DNA of 64,000 nt from Terriglobus albidus (GTDB taxonomy: Bacteria; Acidobacteriota; Terriglobia; Terriglobales; Acidobacteriaceae), in contig NZ_CP042806.1 of assembly GCF_008000815.1 (NCBI RefSeq), positions 4,402,001 to 4,466,000 of the forward strand. The letters run 5' to 3'. The notes below the pieces were generated by a model. The model saw only the letters and a program-made list of their open reading frames with translations. It did not search any database and was not told where the DNA came from. The position numbers were made by a program, and so were the translations under genes. Positions 10,444-17,785 of this stretch are shown one piece after another. Position 1 is the first letter of the stretch. Every line of letters begins with the position of its first letter.

Positions 10444-12078
10444 CTATTGCACGGGTGTCTCATCCACGTGATCCACTACCGTCACCGGTATCGTCCGCTT
10501 GCCCTTCACCAACTTCAATCCCAACTCCTTCTCCACCGCATCAAATACCGAAATGCCATTCCCGACGGACGGTTCTCCATTCGCAGTGGGTGGCAGCGGA
10601 GCCTCAAGCTGCGCCTTCGACGTCCAACCAACCAGAAAATCCCATCCACCCTCCAGGCCGGTGTCATCTATAACTGGATGATCGAGATACGCATTTGCCT
10701 GCTGTTGCAACAACTGCGCTAACTCGCCCATCGACGTGTTCTTGCACTCCACCATCATCACCACGCCAGGAGGCTTTGGCGCATTCGGATTCGGCCTGCA
10801 CCCAACACGTTGCGACTCATCCGCCTTCGTCAGCTTCGATTTTCCAATCGCTGATAACAGGTAGACCGGTACTTCACGTGTCTCCACATGGGTCTTCATC
10901 TCAAACTGGTCCATCAGCACGCCACGCATCATCTCCAGCGCAACAGACAGCGGCGGCGGGCGCAGCTGTCCATTTACTGTATTCACAGCGCCTTCACCAG
11001 TTGTCGGCATCTTGCCCACAATATCCCACACCCGCGTCGTCGCCGACTTGGGCAAACCAATGATAGTGTCAGCAGCAACATTGGGTGTGATCTGTAGCGA
11101 TAGCGCCAGCAGGAAGCTCAAGGTGCCTCCTGCGTGAATCGTGCTCCCACCCTGGTAAAGAATGCCGTTGAAGGGTTTCGCATCTGGATTAGCCAGCTTG
11201 ATGGTTGCCACTTCAAACCGTGCCGGTGGCAATGCCAGCGCTGTTGCAATGCCGGATGCATTCGATGTCGGCTTGCGATTAACGCTTATGATCGCCAACG
11301 ACTGCTGTGGGATGTCCTGTTTTGTCAGCTTCAATCCCAGCTGCTTGCTCACGGCGTCAAAGATGGAAATGCCATCATGGCCCTTGGCATCGAGAGCGCC
11401 TCGTGACGTCCATTCCAGATCGAAGTCATAGCTGCCTTCCAGCTTGGTCGCATCGATCACATTGTGATCAAGGTATCCACTAGCCATCATGTGCAGATTC
11501 TCTGCGATTGCCGCTGCCGTCAGATTGGTGCAGGTCACCTTGATATTCGGCTGCGAAGCGAGATCTGTAGGCGTCGGGCTCGGCGGTTGCGGCTGCGCCT
11601 TGCAGCCAGGCGTTGCAGATTCATTTGCGGCGGGCTTCAGCTTCGACCCACTACCAATCGTCATCACATAACGCGGAACCGGCCGATCCTCATTACGAAC
11701 CACCAGACCAAACCGCTCCGCCAGTAAGCCCCGCAGCATCAGGTCTGCGTCCGCCTTGGTCGTGCCCGCGGGAACTTTCGCGATCACGTCAAACATGTCC
11801 GCCCCCACCCAACCCGGGCCACCGGCAATGGTATCTTCTGCAACGCCATAAGCCTGTTCGATGAGGTTCAACATCGTCGCGTCCCGGTTGATGTAAAAGC
11901 CGTTGTTAACCAGACCACCAAAGCTCTGTCCAAACCCGCGCTGCGTTGAACTGGAATGTACATCTGCAATCTCAAACTTGGACGGCGATGTTGCGGTTGC
12001 AGAAGCAGGGGTAGCCAGCTTTGTCTGCGCAACCAAGACCGGACAAAATAACAGAGTGTATGCAAGTAAGCGCTTCAA
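10444..12078 (-). CDS. TIGR03435 family protein with two tandem domains
   Basis: This 544-residue protein has a signal peptide (MKRLLAYTLLFCPVLVAQ). The soil-acidobacterial TIGR03435 domain appears twice. Copy one (about 33-260) has FEIADVHSS, LLAERFGLVVRNEDRPVP and GISIFDAVSKQLGLKL. Copy two (about 285-535) has FEVATIKLA, LMDQFEMKTHVETREVP and GISVFDAVEKELGLKL. The role of the family is unknown; it is expanded in Acidobacteria and often found near BlaI/BlaR-like genes. A strong terminator follows the gene and an inverted-repeat operator cluster precedes it. Confidence 0.9.
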   Translation of the reverse strand: MKRLLAYTLLFCPVLVAQTKLATPASATATSPSKFEIADVHSSSTQRGFGQSFGGLVNNGFYINRDATMLNLIEQAYGVAEDTIAGGPGWVGADMFDVIAKVPAGTTKADADLMLRGLLAERFGLVVRNEDRPVPRYVMTIGSGSKLKPAANESATPGCKAQPQPPSPTPTDLASQPNIKVTCTNLTAAAIAENLHMMASGYLDHNVIDATKLEGSYDFDLEWTSRGALDAKGHDGISIFDAVSKQLGLKLTKQDIPQQSLAIISVNRKPTSNASGIATALALPPARFEVATIKLANPDAKPFNGILYQGGSTIHAGGTLSFLLALSLQITPNVAADTIIGLPKSATTRVWDIVGKMPTTGEGAVNTVNGQLRPPPLSVALEMMRGVLMDQFEMKTHVETREVPVYLLSAIGKSKLTKADESQRVGCRPNPNAPKPPGVVMMVECKNTSMGELAQLLQQQANAYLDHPVIDDTGLEGGWDFLVGWTSKAQLEAPLPPTANGEPSVGNGISVFDAVEKELGLKLVKGKRTIPVTVVDHVDETPVQ

Positions 12079-12150
12079 GACGTTCTCCTTCTCTGCGAAA
12101 GGTACTGCGAAGCCATTTCAGGAACTACTTATATAATGCTACGACCTTTA

Positions 12151-12185
12151 TACGATACAAATCGTAGAGTACGACATTAATCGTT
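12151..12185. promoter_or_regulatory. Tandem TACGA-N6-TCGTA operator upstream of the TIGR03435 gene
   Basis: Site 1 (12151-12166) is a perfect TACGA-N6-TCGTA inverted repeat. Site 2 (12170-12185) is TACGA-N6-TCGTT, 19 bp further. A third TACGA lies at 12140. They sit 73-107 bp upstream of the minus-strand start at 12078, in the divergent gap with the symporter gene. Dyads of this kind fit a small winged-helix repressor (BlaI/MecI-like is a guess). No such regulator gene is in the window. Confidence 0.65.
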
Positions 12186-12278
12186 GATGCCAGGTCGGTT
12201 TTCCCATTCGGTTACCTCGCTTGTCGTGCAACCGGTTGAATGGGAACATGTCACTATGCGGCAAGTGAGAGCGAACCT

Positions 12279-13796
12279 ATGGGCTTCCTAGCTTGGCTGG
12301 TTCTTGGAGCCTATTTCGCCCTGATGATCATTGTTGGTTATTGGGCCCGCAAAAAAGTTAAGAATGCCAGCGATTTTTTCACGGCCGGCGGCTCGATGCC
12401 GTGGTGGCTCTCCGGAATCTCACACCACATGTCCGGGTACAGTTCTGCGGTCTTTGTTGGCTACGCTGCGCTGGCCTATACCTCTGGCATCACCGTTTAC
12501 TTCTGGTGGGCTTCCTCTATTGCGCTCTCCTTGCTGCTGGGAATGGGAATCTTTCCGGCGAAGTGGGCTCGCATGAGGCAGCGTTTCAACGTTATCTCGC
12601 CGCTTGAATATCTGAAGATTCGCTACAACCTGCCGACCCAGCAACTGCTTGGATGGAGCGGCGCATTCCTGAAAGTCTTTGACGTCGGCGCCAAGTGGAG
12701 TGCATCAGCAATCCTTCTACACGCGTTCGCCGGCGTACCTTTTCTCTGGGGAGTCCTGCTGACCGGCGGTGTCACAGTGGTGTACTCCGTAATGGGAGGC
12801 CTCTGGGCTGACGCGCTTACCGACCTGAGTCAATTCGTGATTCAACTGATCGCAGGCATCTCCATGCTGGTGGCAGTGATAATCAGGCTGGGAGGCGTGA
12901 GCTCGCTTTGGCGAATGTGGAAGCTTTTGCCACCGGACCATGTGAAGCCGTTTCACGGCGAGTATACGGTCGTCTTCGCAGCAACATATTTCTTTGTAAA
13001 CATGCTCTCCTACAATGGTGGAACCTGGAGCCTGGCGCAGCGATTCCTTGCTTCAGCGACGCCGGCCGATGCTCGACGGTCGGCGATGCTTTCAGCGTTT
13101 CTTTACCTGGTATGGCCGCCGGTTTTGTTCTTTCCCATGTGGGCAGCGCCGCTCATCTTTCCGCACCTGCAGGATCCTTCGGAATCCTATGGACTGCTTA
13201 CCCAAACGCTGCTTCCCTCTGGGCTGATTGGATTGGTGCTTGCCGGTCTATTTGCGCATACCATGGCTATGACGTCATCCGATGCAAATGCAGTGTCAGC
13301 CGTAATCGTTCGAGATATCATTCCCGTTCTCCGAGGCAAACGAGCAAAGTTGCACGACTCTCCGCAGCTTTTGCTGGGTCGCATTGTGACCTTCTCGTTC
13401 CTCTTACTCAGCATGGTGCTCGCCTTGTTTGCCTCTCATTTTGGCGGTGTAGTCGGTATTGTTATTCTTTGGTATGGTGCCCTGAGCGGACCGATTGCAA
13501 TCCCGATCCTCCTCGGCCTTTTGCTTCCCTTCCGCCGAAGCGGATCTGCCGCGGCAATCGGATGCTGGGTTGCTGGTGGCGCGACGTTCGGTGCTCTAAA
13601 AATGTTTCCGCCGCAGAACTGGCTCTCCTTAAGTCCACGCTTTGCGAATGCCTTCACCGTGGGAGCGCCGATGTTTGCCGCACTGCTCACCTACATCGCG
13701 CTTGGGTTTATAGCGCCTGAACTACGCGAAAACTCTACCACCTTGCTGATGACCCTCGATTCCGATGTCGAAGAAACCGTCCTGCCACTTAGATAG
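12279..13796 (+). CDS. Sodium:solute symporter (SSS family), amino-sugar cluster
   Basis: This integral membrane protein has about 13 predicted helices and SSS signatures: SDFFTAGGSMPWWLSG near the start, and YSVMGGLWADALTDLSQFVIQ, shared with sugar and solute symporters. The frame opens at 12240, but the ATG at 12279 (MGFLAWLVLGAYFALM) is preferred because it starts just before helix 1 and GAGAGCG lies upstream of it. Its position 42 bp before nagB-like and nagA genes suggests it imports GlcNAc, glucosamine or a related amino sugar with Na+. Substrate assignment rests only on this context. Confidence 0.85.
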   Translation: MGFLAWLVLGAYFALMIIVGYWARKKVKNASDFFTAGGSMPWWLSGISHHMSGYSSAVFVGYAALAYTSGITVYFWWASSIALSLLLGMGIFPAKWARMRQRFNVISPLEYLKIRYNLPTQQLLGWSGAFLKVFDVGAKWSASAILLHAFAGVPFLWGVLLTGGVTVVYSVMGGLWADALTDLSQFVIQLIAGISMLVAVIIRLGGVSSLWRMWKLLPPDHVKPFHGEYTVVFAATYFFVNMLSYNGGTWSLAQRFLASATPADARRSAMLSAFLYLVWPPVLFFPMWAAPLIFPHLQDPSESYGLLTQTLLPSGLIGLVLAGLFAHTMAMTSSDANAVSAVIVRDIIPVLRGKRAKLHDSPQLLLGRIVTFSFLLLSMVLALFASHFGGVVGIVILWYGALSGPIAIPILLGLLLPFRRSGSAAAIGCWVAGGATFGALKMFPPQNWLSLSPRFANAFTVGAPMFAALLTYIALGFIAPELRENSTTLLMTLDSDVEETVLPLR

Positions 13797-13838
13797 CCCA
13801 GGAACCTTGCTTCCATAAATACAACTACACTGAGGAAC

Positions 13839-14576
13839 TTGATGGATATTCGCATTGCCAACACGCGCACAGAGATGGGCCGGCAGGCGGCGGCCGACAT
13901 TGCAGCCGAGATTCGCGACGGGCTTCAAAAGAAGTCTCATCTTCGCATCGTTCTGGCGGCCGCTCCCAGCCAGAGCGAGATGTTGTCTGCATTAATCGCC
14001 GAACCAGGTATCGACTGGCGCCGCATCACAGCCTTCCATATGGACGAGTACATCGGGCTGCCCTCCAATGCTCCTCAGCGGTTTGCCAACTGGTTGCGCG
14101 AAGCCTTTTTCAACCACGTTCCTCTGGCCGCCTGCCATCTGATTGAGCCTGGAGACGACGCAGAGGCAGCCTGCCATGAATACGCACGTAAGCTGGCCGA
14201 AGCCCCCATCGATTTTGTTCTCCTCGGAGTCGGGGCAAACGGGCACCTTGCGTTTAATGACCCTCCTGCAGACCTTGAGGATCCACTTGCAGTGAAGGTG
14301 GTGGAACTGGACGAAGTCTGCCGGCAACAGCAAGTGGACGACGCTTGCTTTGCAACGCTCGACGAAGTGCCGCGCACAGCGATCTCGCTGACGGTGCCAA
14401 CGCTGCTAAGCGGAAGGAGGCTCTTCTGCTGCGTTCCAGGAGCGAATAAAAGCGCGGCTGTTCAAGCTATGGTTGAATATCCCATCAGTGGTGAATGGCC
14501 GGCGACTGCACTGCGAACGCATCCGCGCTGCACTGTATATCTCGATCGCGATTCAAGTGCCCGGCTTGATCGATAA
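13839..14576 (+). CDS. Glucosamine-6-phosphate deaminase family protein (NagB-like)
   Basis: This 245-residue protein would convert glucosamine-6-P to fructose-6-P and ammonia. Family motifs are present: FHMDEYIGLP (catalytic Asp) and LLGVGANGHLAFNDPP (active-site loop with the ring-opening His). Relative to E. coli NagB, the loop has Asn in place of Asp141 and Asp in place of Glu148. Asn is common in other NagB groups; the conservative Glu-to-Asp change marks a NagB-like subfamily. It is followed 20 bp later by nagA, consistent with one GlcNAc degradation operon with the upstream symporter. Confidence 0.85.
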   Translation: MMDIRIANTRTEMGRQAAADIAAEIRDGLQKKSHLRIVLAAAPSQSEMLSALIAEPGIDWRRITAFHMDEYIGLPSNAPQRFANWLREAFFNHVPLAACHLIEPGDDAEAACHEYARKLAEAPIDFVLLGVGANGHLAFNDPPADLEDPLAVKVVELDEVCRQQQVDDACFATLDEVPRTAISLTVPTLLSGRRLFCCVPGANKSAAVQAMVEYPISGEWPATALRTHPRCTVYLDRDSSARLDR

Positions 14577-14596
14577 ACTTCGCGGGAGAAGACGCT

Positions 14597-15742
14597 TTGA
14601 GCGGAACACCTATCCTCGGCCGTGATCCCAGCACCGGTCAATGCATCCGAGTGCTGGTAGAAAATGGAACAATTGCTTCTGTTGAAGAGTGCGAGCAAAC
14701 CACTGACCTCTGGATTTCCGCAGGCTTGATTGATCTGCAGGTAAATGGCTATGCGGGTCTCGATGTCAATGGCGAAGATGTCATTCCAAACACTGTCATC
14801 GACCTGGTACAAGCAATGCTTGCTACGGGCGTCACCTGTTTTGCGCCGACTATCATTACTGCGCCTGAAGCCACGATCCTTCGCAATCTGCGCGCAATTG
14901 CAGACGCACGCAAAAGTGATTCGCATTCCGCCGCGTGCATACCGTTTATTCATGTCGAAGGACCTCATATCTCGCTGGTCGACGGATACAGAGGCGCACA
15001 CTCCAGGGAGTTTGTTCGTCCTCCATCACTCGGTGAGTTCGAGCGCTGGCAAGCGGCAAGCGGCGGCCTTGTTGGGCTCGTCACTCTTTCACCGCATTTT
15101 GACCAATCGGATGAATACATCTCCGCGCTCGTTTCACGCGGAGTCCATGTAGCAATTGGCCATACCCATGCCTCACCCGAACAGATTCGGAGCGCTGTCG
15201 ATGCCGGTGCGCGCCTGTCGACGCATCTGGGAAATGGGGTCGCCCAGCAAATTGCACGGCATCCGAATCCTATCTGGAGCCAGCTTGCGAACGATCGGCT
15301 TTCTGCGTCCTTCATCGCCGATAGCCATCATTTGCCCGCCGAAACCCTCAAAGCAATGGTGCGCGCAAAAGGTCTGGAGCGGTCCTTGCTTGTCTCTGAC
15401 ACCGTGGCCCTTGCCGGCATGCCCCCAGGAATCTACACAGCGCCCGTAGGAGGCCGCGTGGAGCTCAGTCCCAGTGGACGACTTTCAATGGAAGGAACAA
15501 CGACACTGGCAGGCGCTGCAATCCCGCTTGTCCACTGTATCGGCGAGGCTGTCCGAATGACCGGCTTTTCACTTCCCGAAGTGCTTTCCATGGCTACCGC
15601 AAATCCCGGACGCTTTGCCCGTGGACGAGGACTGCTCCAGGAAGGAGCACGTGCGGACCTCATTCGATTCCGCTGGACACGCGAAATTGCCATCCATGAT
15701 GTATGGCTGGCAGGCGAGCTGGTGCATCAGGAATCGGCCTGA
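14597..15742 (+). CDS. nagA: N-acetylglucosamine-6-phosphate deacetylase
   Basis: This 381-residue amidohydrolase-fold enzyme removes the acetyl group from GlcNAc-6-P. It shows a metal-binding Glu in FIHVEGPHIS, His in AIGHTHASPEQI and in LSTHLGNGV, and the catalytic Asp in LLVSDTVALAGMPPG. The start is TTG with GGGAGAAGACGC upstream. It lies 20 bp after the nagB-like gene. The DLWISAGLIDLQVNGYAG N-terminal signature is typical of NagA. No hexokinase or phosphotransferase gene for making the phosphorylated substrate is visible here. Confidence 0.92.
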   Translation: MSGTPILGRDPSTGQCIRVLVENGTIASVEECEQTTDLWISAGLIDLQVNGYAGLDVNGEDVIPNTVIDLVQAMLATGVTCFAPTIITAPEATILRNLRAIADARKSDSHSAACIPFIHVEGPHISLVDGYRGAHSREFVRPPSLGEFERWQAASGGLVGLVTLSPHFDQSDEYISALVSRGVHVAIGHTHASPEQIRSAVDAGARLSTHLGNGVAQQIARHPNPIWSQLANDRLSASFIADSHHLPAETLKAMVRAKGLERSLLVSDTVALAGMPPGIYTAPVGGRVELSPSGRLSMEGTTTLAGAAIPLVHCIGEAVRMTGFSLPEVLSMATANPGRFARGRGLLQEGARADLIRFRWTREIAIHDVWLAGELVHQESA

Positions 15743-15770
15743 CCGCATTTCTGATGCGACACCCGACCAG

Positions 15771-16080
15771 CTAGACCGCAGAGTACTTTTTGCAGAGCCG
15801 CTGGATCTCTGCAATCTGTGCAGGCACTCCGGTAAGACTCTTCTCTTCCCCCTTCTACGACATATAGCCCTTATACCCCGCATCGGCAAACATCGTCCAC
15901 ACGCGGTTCATGTCGATCAACGTGCCATCATCGAATGTATTGCGGATATGCGTATGTGTCGCATACGGGATACAAGCGGCAATCTGAGCGTATGAGTCCT
16001 GGGCAGGCGTCGGTACAAAGTGCGAGATGTCGATATTAACTCCGGCGCATTGAGAGTTGACCCGATGCATAATCTCCGAC
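15771..16080 (-). pseudogene. C-terminal relic of a sugar phosphate isomerase/epimerase (AP-endonuclease-2 type TIM barrel)
   Basis: The minus strand reads VNIDISHFVPTPAQDSYAQI and then THTHIRNTFDDGTLIDMNRV, which carries the His/Asp metal ligands typical of these TIM barrels. An in-frame TAG (15857-15855) interrupts after AGYKGYMS. The same frame then continues with GVPAQIAEIQRLCKKYSAV to a natural-looking stop at 15771. The N-terminal two thirds are missing. With a nonsense codon and a truncation, it is a dead fragment. Confidence 0.75.
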
Positions 16081-16222
16081 ACACGTCCGCACTCTGTGAC
16101 ACGCCAACATGGTCTGGGGCAGCGCCCCTTAGCGAGGCTTGTCTTGCATATTCGCATGCGTCAGCGTGCAAATTTTCGAGGGGCAGCGTTTGCAGGCACG
16201 AACGAGACTTTACGAGTTCTTT

Positions 16223-16420
16223 TTACGGTGGGGCCAGAATTACTGACGCGAAGCCGCGCCAAGTGCTACCACATACGCTGGTGCTACACCGATGCTGTTC
16301 TTCGGCGGCTGAAAGTGATTGTCCCTTCTTGGGGACCACAGAAAGGAAGCACCGCATACAAATGGATTGTTCCGGCCCGCCCGGTACCAACTTTGGGAAG
16401 AATTTCGTTCCGGAGTCCAT
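16223..16420 (-). CDS. Small CxxC...HxC putative zinc-binding protein
   Basis: This 65-residue ORF has a near-perfect ribosome site (GGGGAGGTGAGC-ATG). The sequence holds SICMRCFLSVV followed about 20 residues later by AEEQHRC. That CxxC ... HxC pattern looks like a small zinc knuckle. I believe similar short proteins with a CMRCF core recur in Acidobacteria, but no function is known to me. The C-terminal 15 residues look less conserved and may extend past the natural domain. It lies among relics but has its own translation signal. Confidence 0.6.
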   Translation of the reverse strand: MDSGTKFFPKLVPGGPEQSICMRCFLSVVPKKGQSLSAAEEQHRCSTSVCGSTWRGFASVILAPP

Positions 16421-16559
16421 GCTCACCTCCCCAGATGGACAAGGCCGGATGCAAGAACTCAAATCTCTACAAGGCAATCCTCTTCCCGCGAAGGCCAAAC
16501 TGATTGCCCTCAACGCGCTTCATTATCTTCACTCTGGAATCATTTTTTTGGGAGCACTA

Positions 16560-16787
16560 CTAACGTGAGGCGTGGATCTTGCTCCGCAGAGATGCAACTT
16601 CGGCATGCAGATGTCTCACCTGCTCGACGTGAGCTTCCACAATTGCCTTCTTATAGAGAAGCTGCTGAGCAAGCATTTCTTCCAGCATGGCGATACGGGT
16701 TTTGGCCTTCTCTCGATTTTTCATGAAGGAGAAGATTCCAGTGTCAGAAATGCCAATGATCTTACCAATGGTTAGTTGCTTAAACAT
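16560..16787 (-). CDS. Small coiled-coil protein, hypothetical
   Basis: This 75-residue ORF has a clear ribosome site (TGGAGAGAAATT-ATG). Residues about 25-72 are a continuous predicted amphipathic helix rich in Lys, Glu, Ala and Leu (AMLEEMLAQQLLYKKAIVEA), suggesting a dimeric coiled coil. The N-terminus is short and hydrophobic (LTIGKIIGISDTGIFSF). No family is recognised. It is transcribed in the same direction as the small genes on either side. Confidence 0.55.
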   Translation of the reverse strand: MFKQLTIGKIIGISDTGIFSFMKNREKAKTRIAMLEEMLAQQLLYKKAIVEAHVEQVRHLHAEVASLRSKIHASR

Positions 16788-16922
16788 AATTTCTCTCCAG
16801 ATCGTCCGCCCCGGGACACACCGAAGTTAGATCTCAACATTGGGCAGGATATTCAAGAGAATTATGCCGTTGTCCAGCTGGCGATCATATAACACTTCCG
16901 TGCTAAGACATCCAGCGAGGGG

Positions 16923-17207
16923 CTACAGAACTGCCCACTCCGTAATCTGGGCAACAAACACGGATACGGCCTTCCACACTCGATCAGCTATTTGGACAGA
17001 CAGGCTAGCCGCCAACTCCTCGCATGAAGAGTCTTCGTCGCCAAGATAGACCAGGGGAGGCAGGTGAATTGTCTCCAGCGTTTCGTTTGGAACGCTCTGT
17101 CCAACGATCTCCTTATAGAACCCGTTTTTATGCATGAGATCATCAAGCCGGACAAACTCTTCCGGTCCGGGAAATCCGGACAAATGCACACACACGATAA
17201 AGCGCAC
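16923..17207 (-). CDS. Small hypothetical protein, possible ferredoxin-like fold
   Basis: This 94-residue ORF starts with GTG, supported by AAGGAGCAGACAGC just upstream. It begins with a beta strand (RFIVCVHLSGF), then a helix (PEEFVRLDDLMHKNGFYKEI), more strand (HLPPLVYLGD) and a helix (LAASLSVQIADRVWKAVSVF). That beta-alpha-beta-beta-alpha order resembles small ferredoxin-like or Cas2/GhoS-like folds. No nuclease or catalytic signature is visible and no partner toxin or antitoxin gene is obvious. Function is unknown. Confidence 0.55.
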   Translation of the reverse strand: MRFIVCVHLSGFPGPEEFVRLDDLMHKNGFYKEIVGQSVPNETLETIHLPPLVYLGDEDSSCEELAASLSVQIADRVWKAVSVFVAQITEWAVL

Positions 17208-17785
17208 GCTGTCTGCTCCTTCGTGACGCTACCACTCAACCGGGAAATTTAGAGAATTTTACGCGAAGAGACCGAACCTGCCACGAGAAAAACTTCCTAT
17301 GCGTGCACTCTCACTTTTGCAGGGTGAAAATTACGGTTTTCATGGCGTTTTGCTCGTAAATATCGAATCGGCCCGCAAAACTCCGGCAACAGGTGGGGAG
17401 AAGCCGGCCCAGCCTGACTGGGTTTCTGGACACGCACGCAAGCTGCATATGGGCGATATTGAGACGTAATGTAGTAGCGCCTGTTGAAGAGCGCCGTTTA
17501 GATTGCCGCACTTCGTACCGTTTGCAGATGTTGCGCATCCATCATCAGGTCTTCGGTCTGAACCAACGGCTGGTTTACGAGATATCCGACAACATCAACT
17601 TGATCTCCCATGGCATACACGCCAGGATGTGTTGGCGGAAAATCCTGCTACATGCCTGGCTACTTCGACCATTTGAGGCATCTCAGCCGGCTCCCATTGC
17701 AGGGTGAACCTCTTCAAGCATGAAGGCGCTGCAACCAACCCAGCCACATAGATGTTCCGAAGCGCGACCGATATTCTGGATAAAC
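17208..17785. other. 578 bp without a convincing gene
   Basis: Overlapping short frames exist on both strands, but none has a good ribosome site or recognisable family. On the minus strand near 17660-17510 there is one open stretch of about 50 codons with VYAMGDQVDVVGYLVNQPL, which looks protein-like but starts after a stop and cannot be assigned. It may be a gene relic. Confidence 0.35.

Noticed and set aside
13839-14576. Idea that the nagB-like gene is inactive because of changed loop residues
   Set aside because: Asn at the Asp141 position is common in other NagB groups and Glu-to-Asp is conservative; the remaining active-site motifs are intact.
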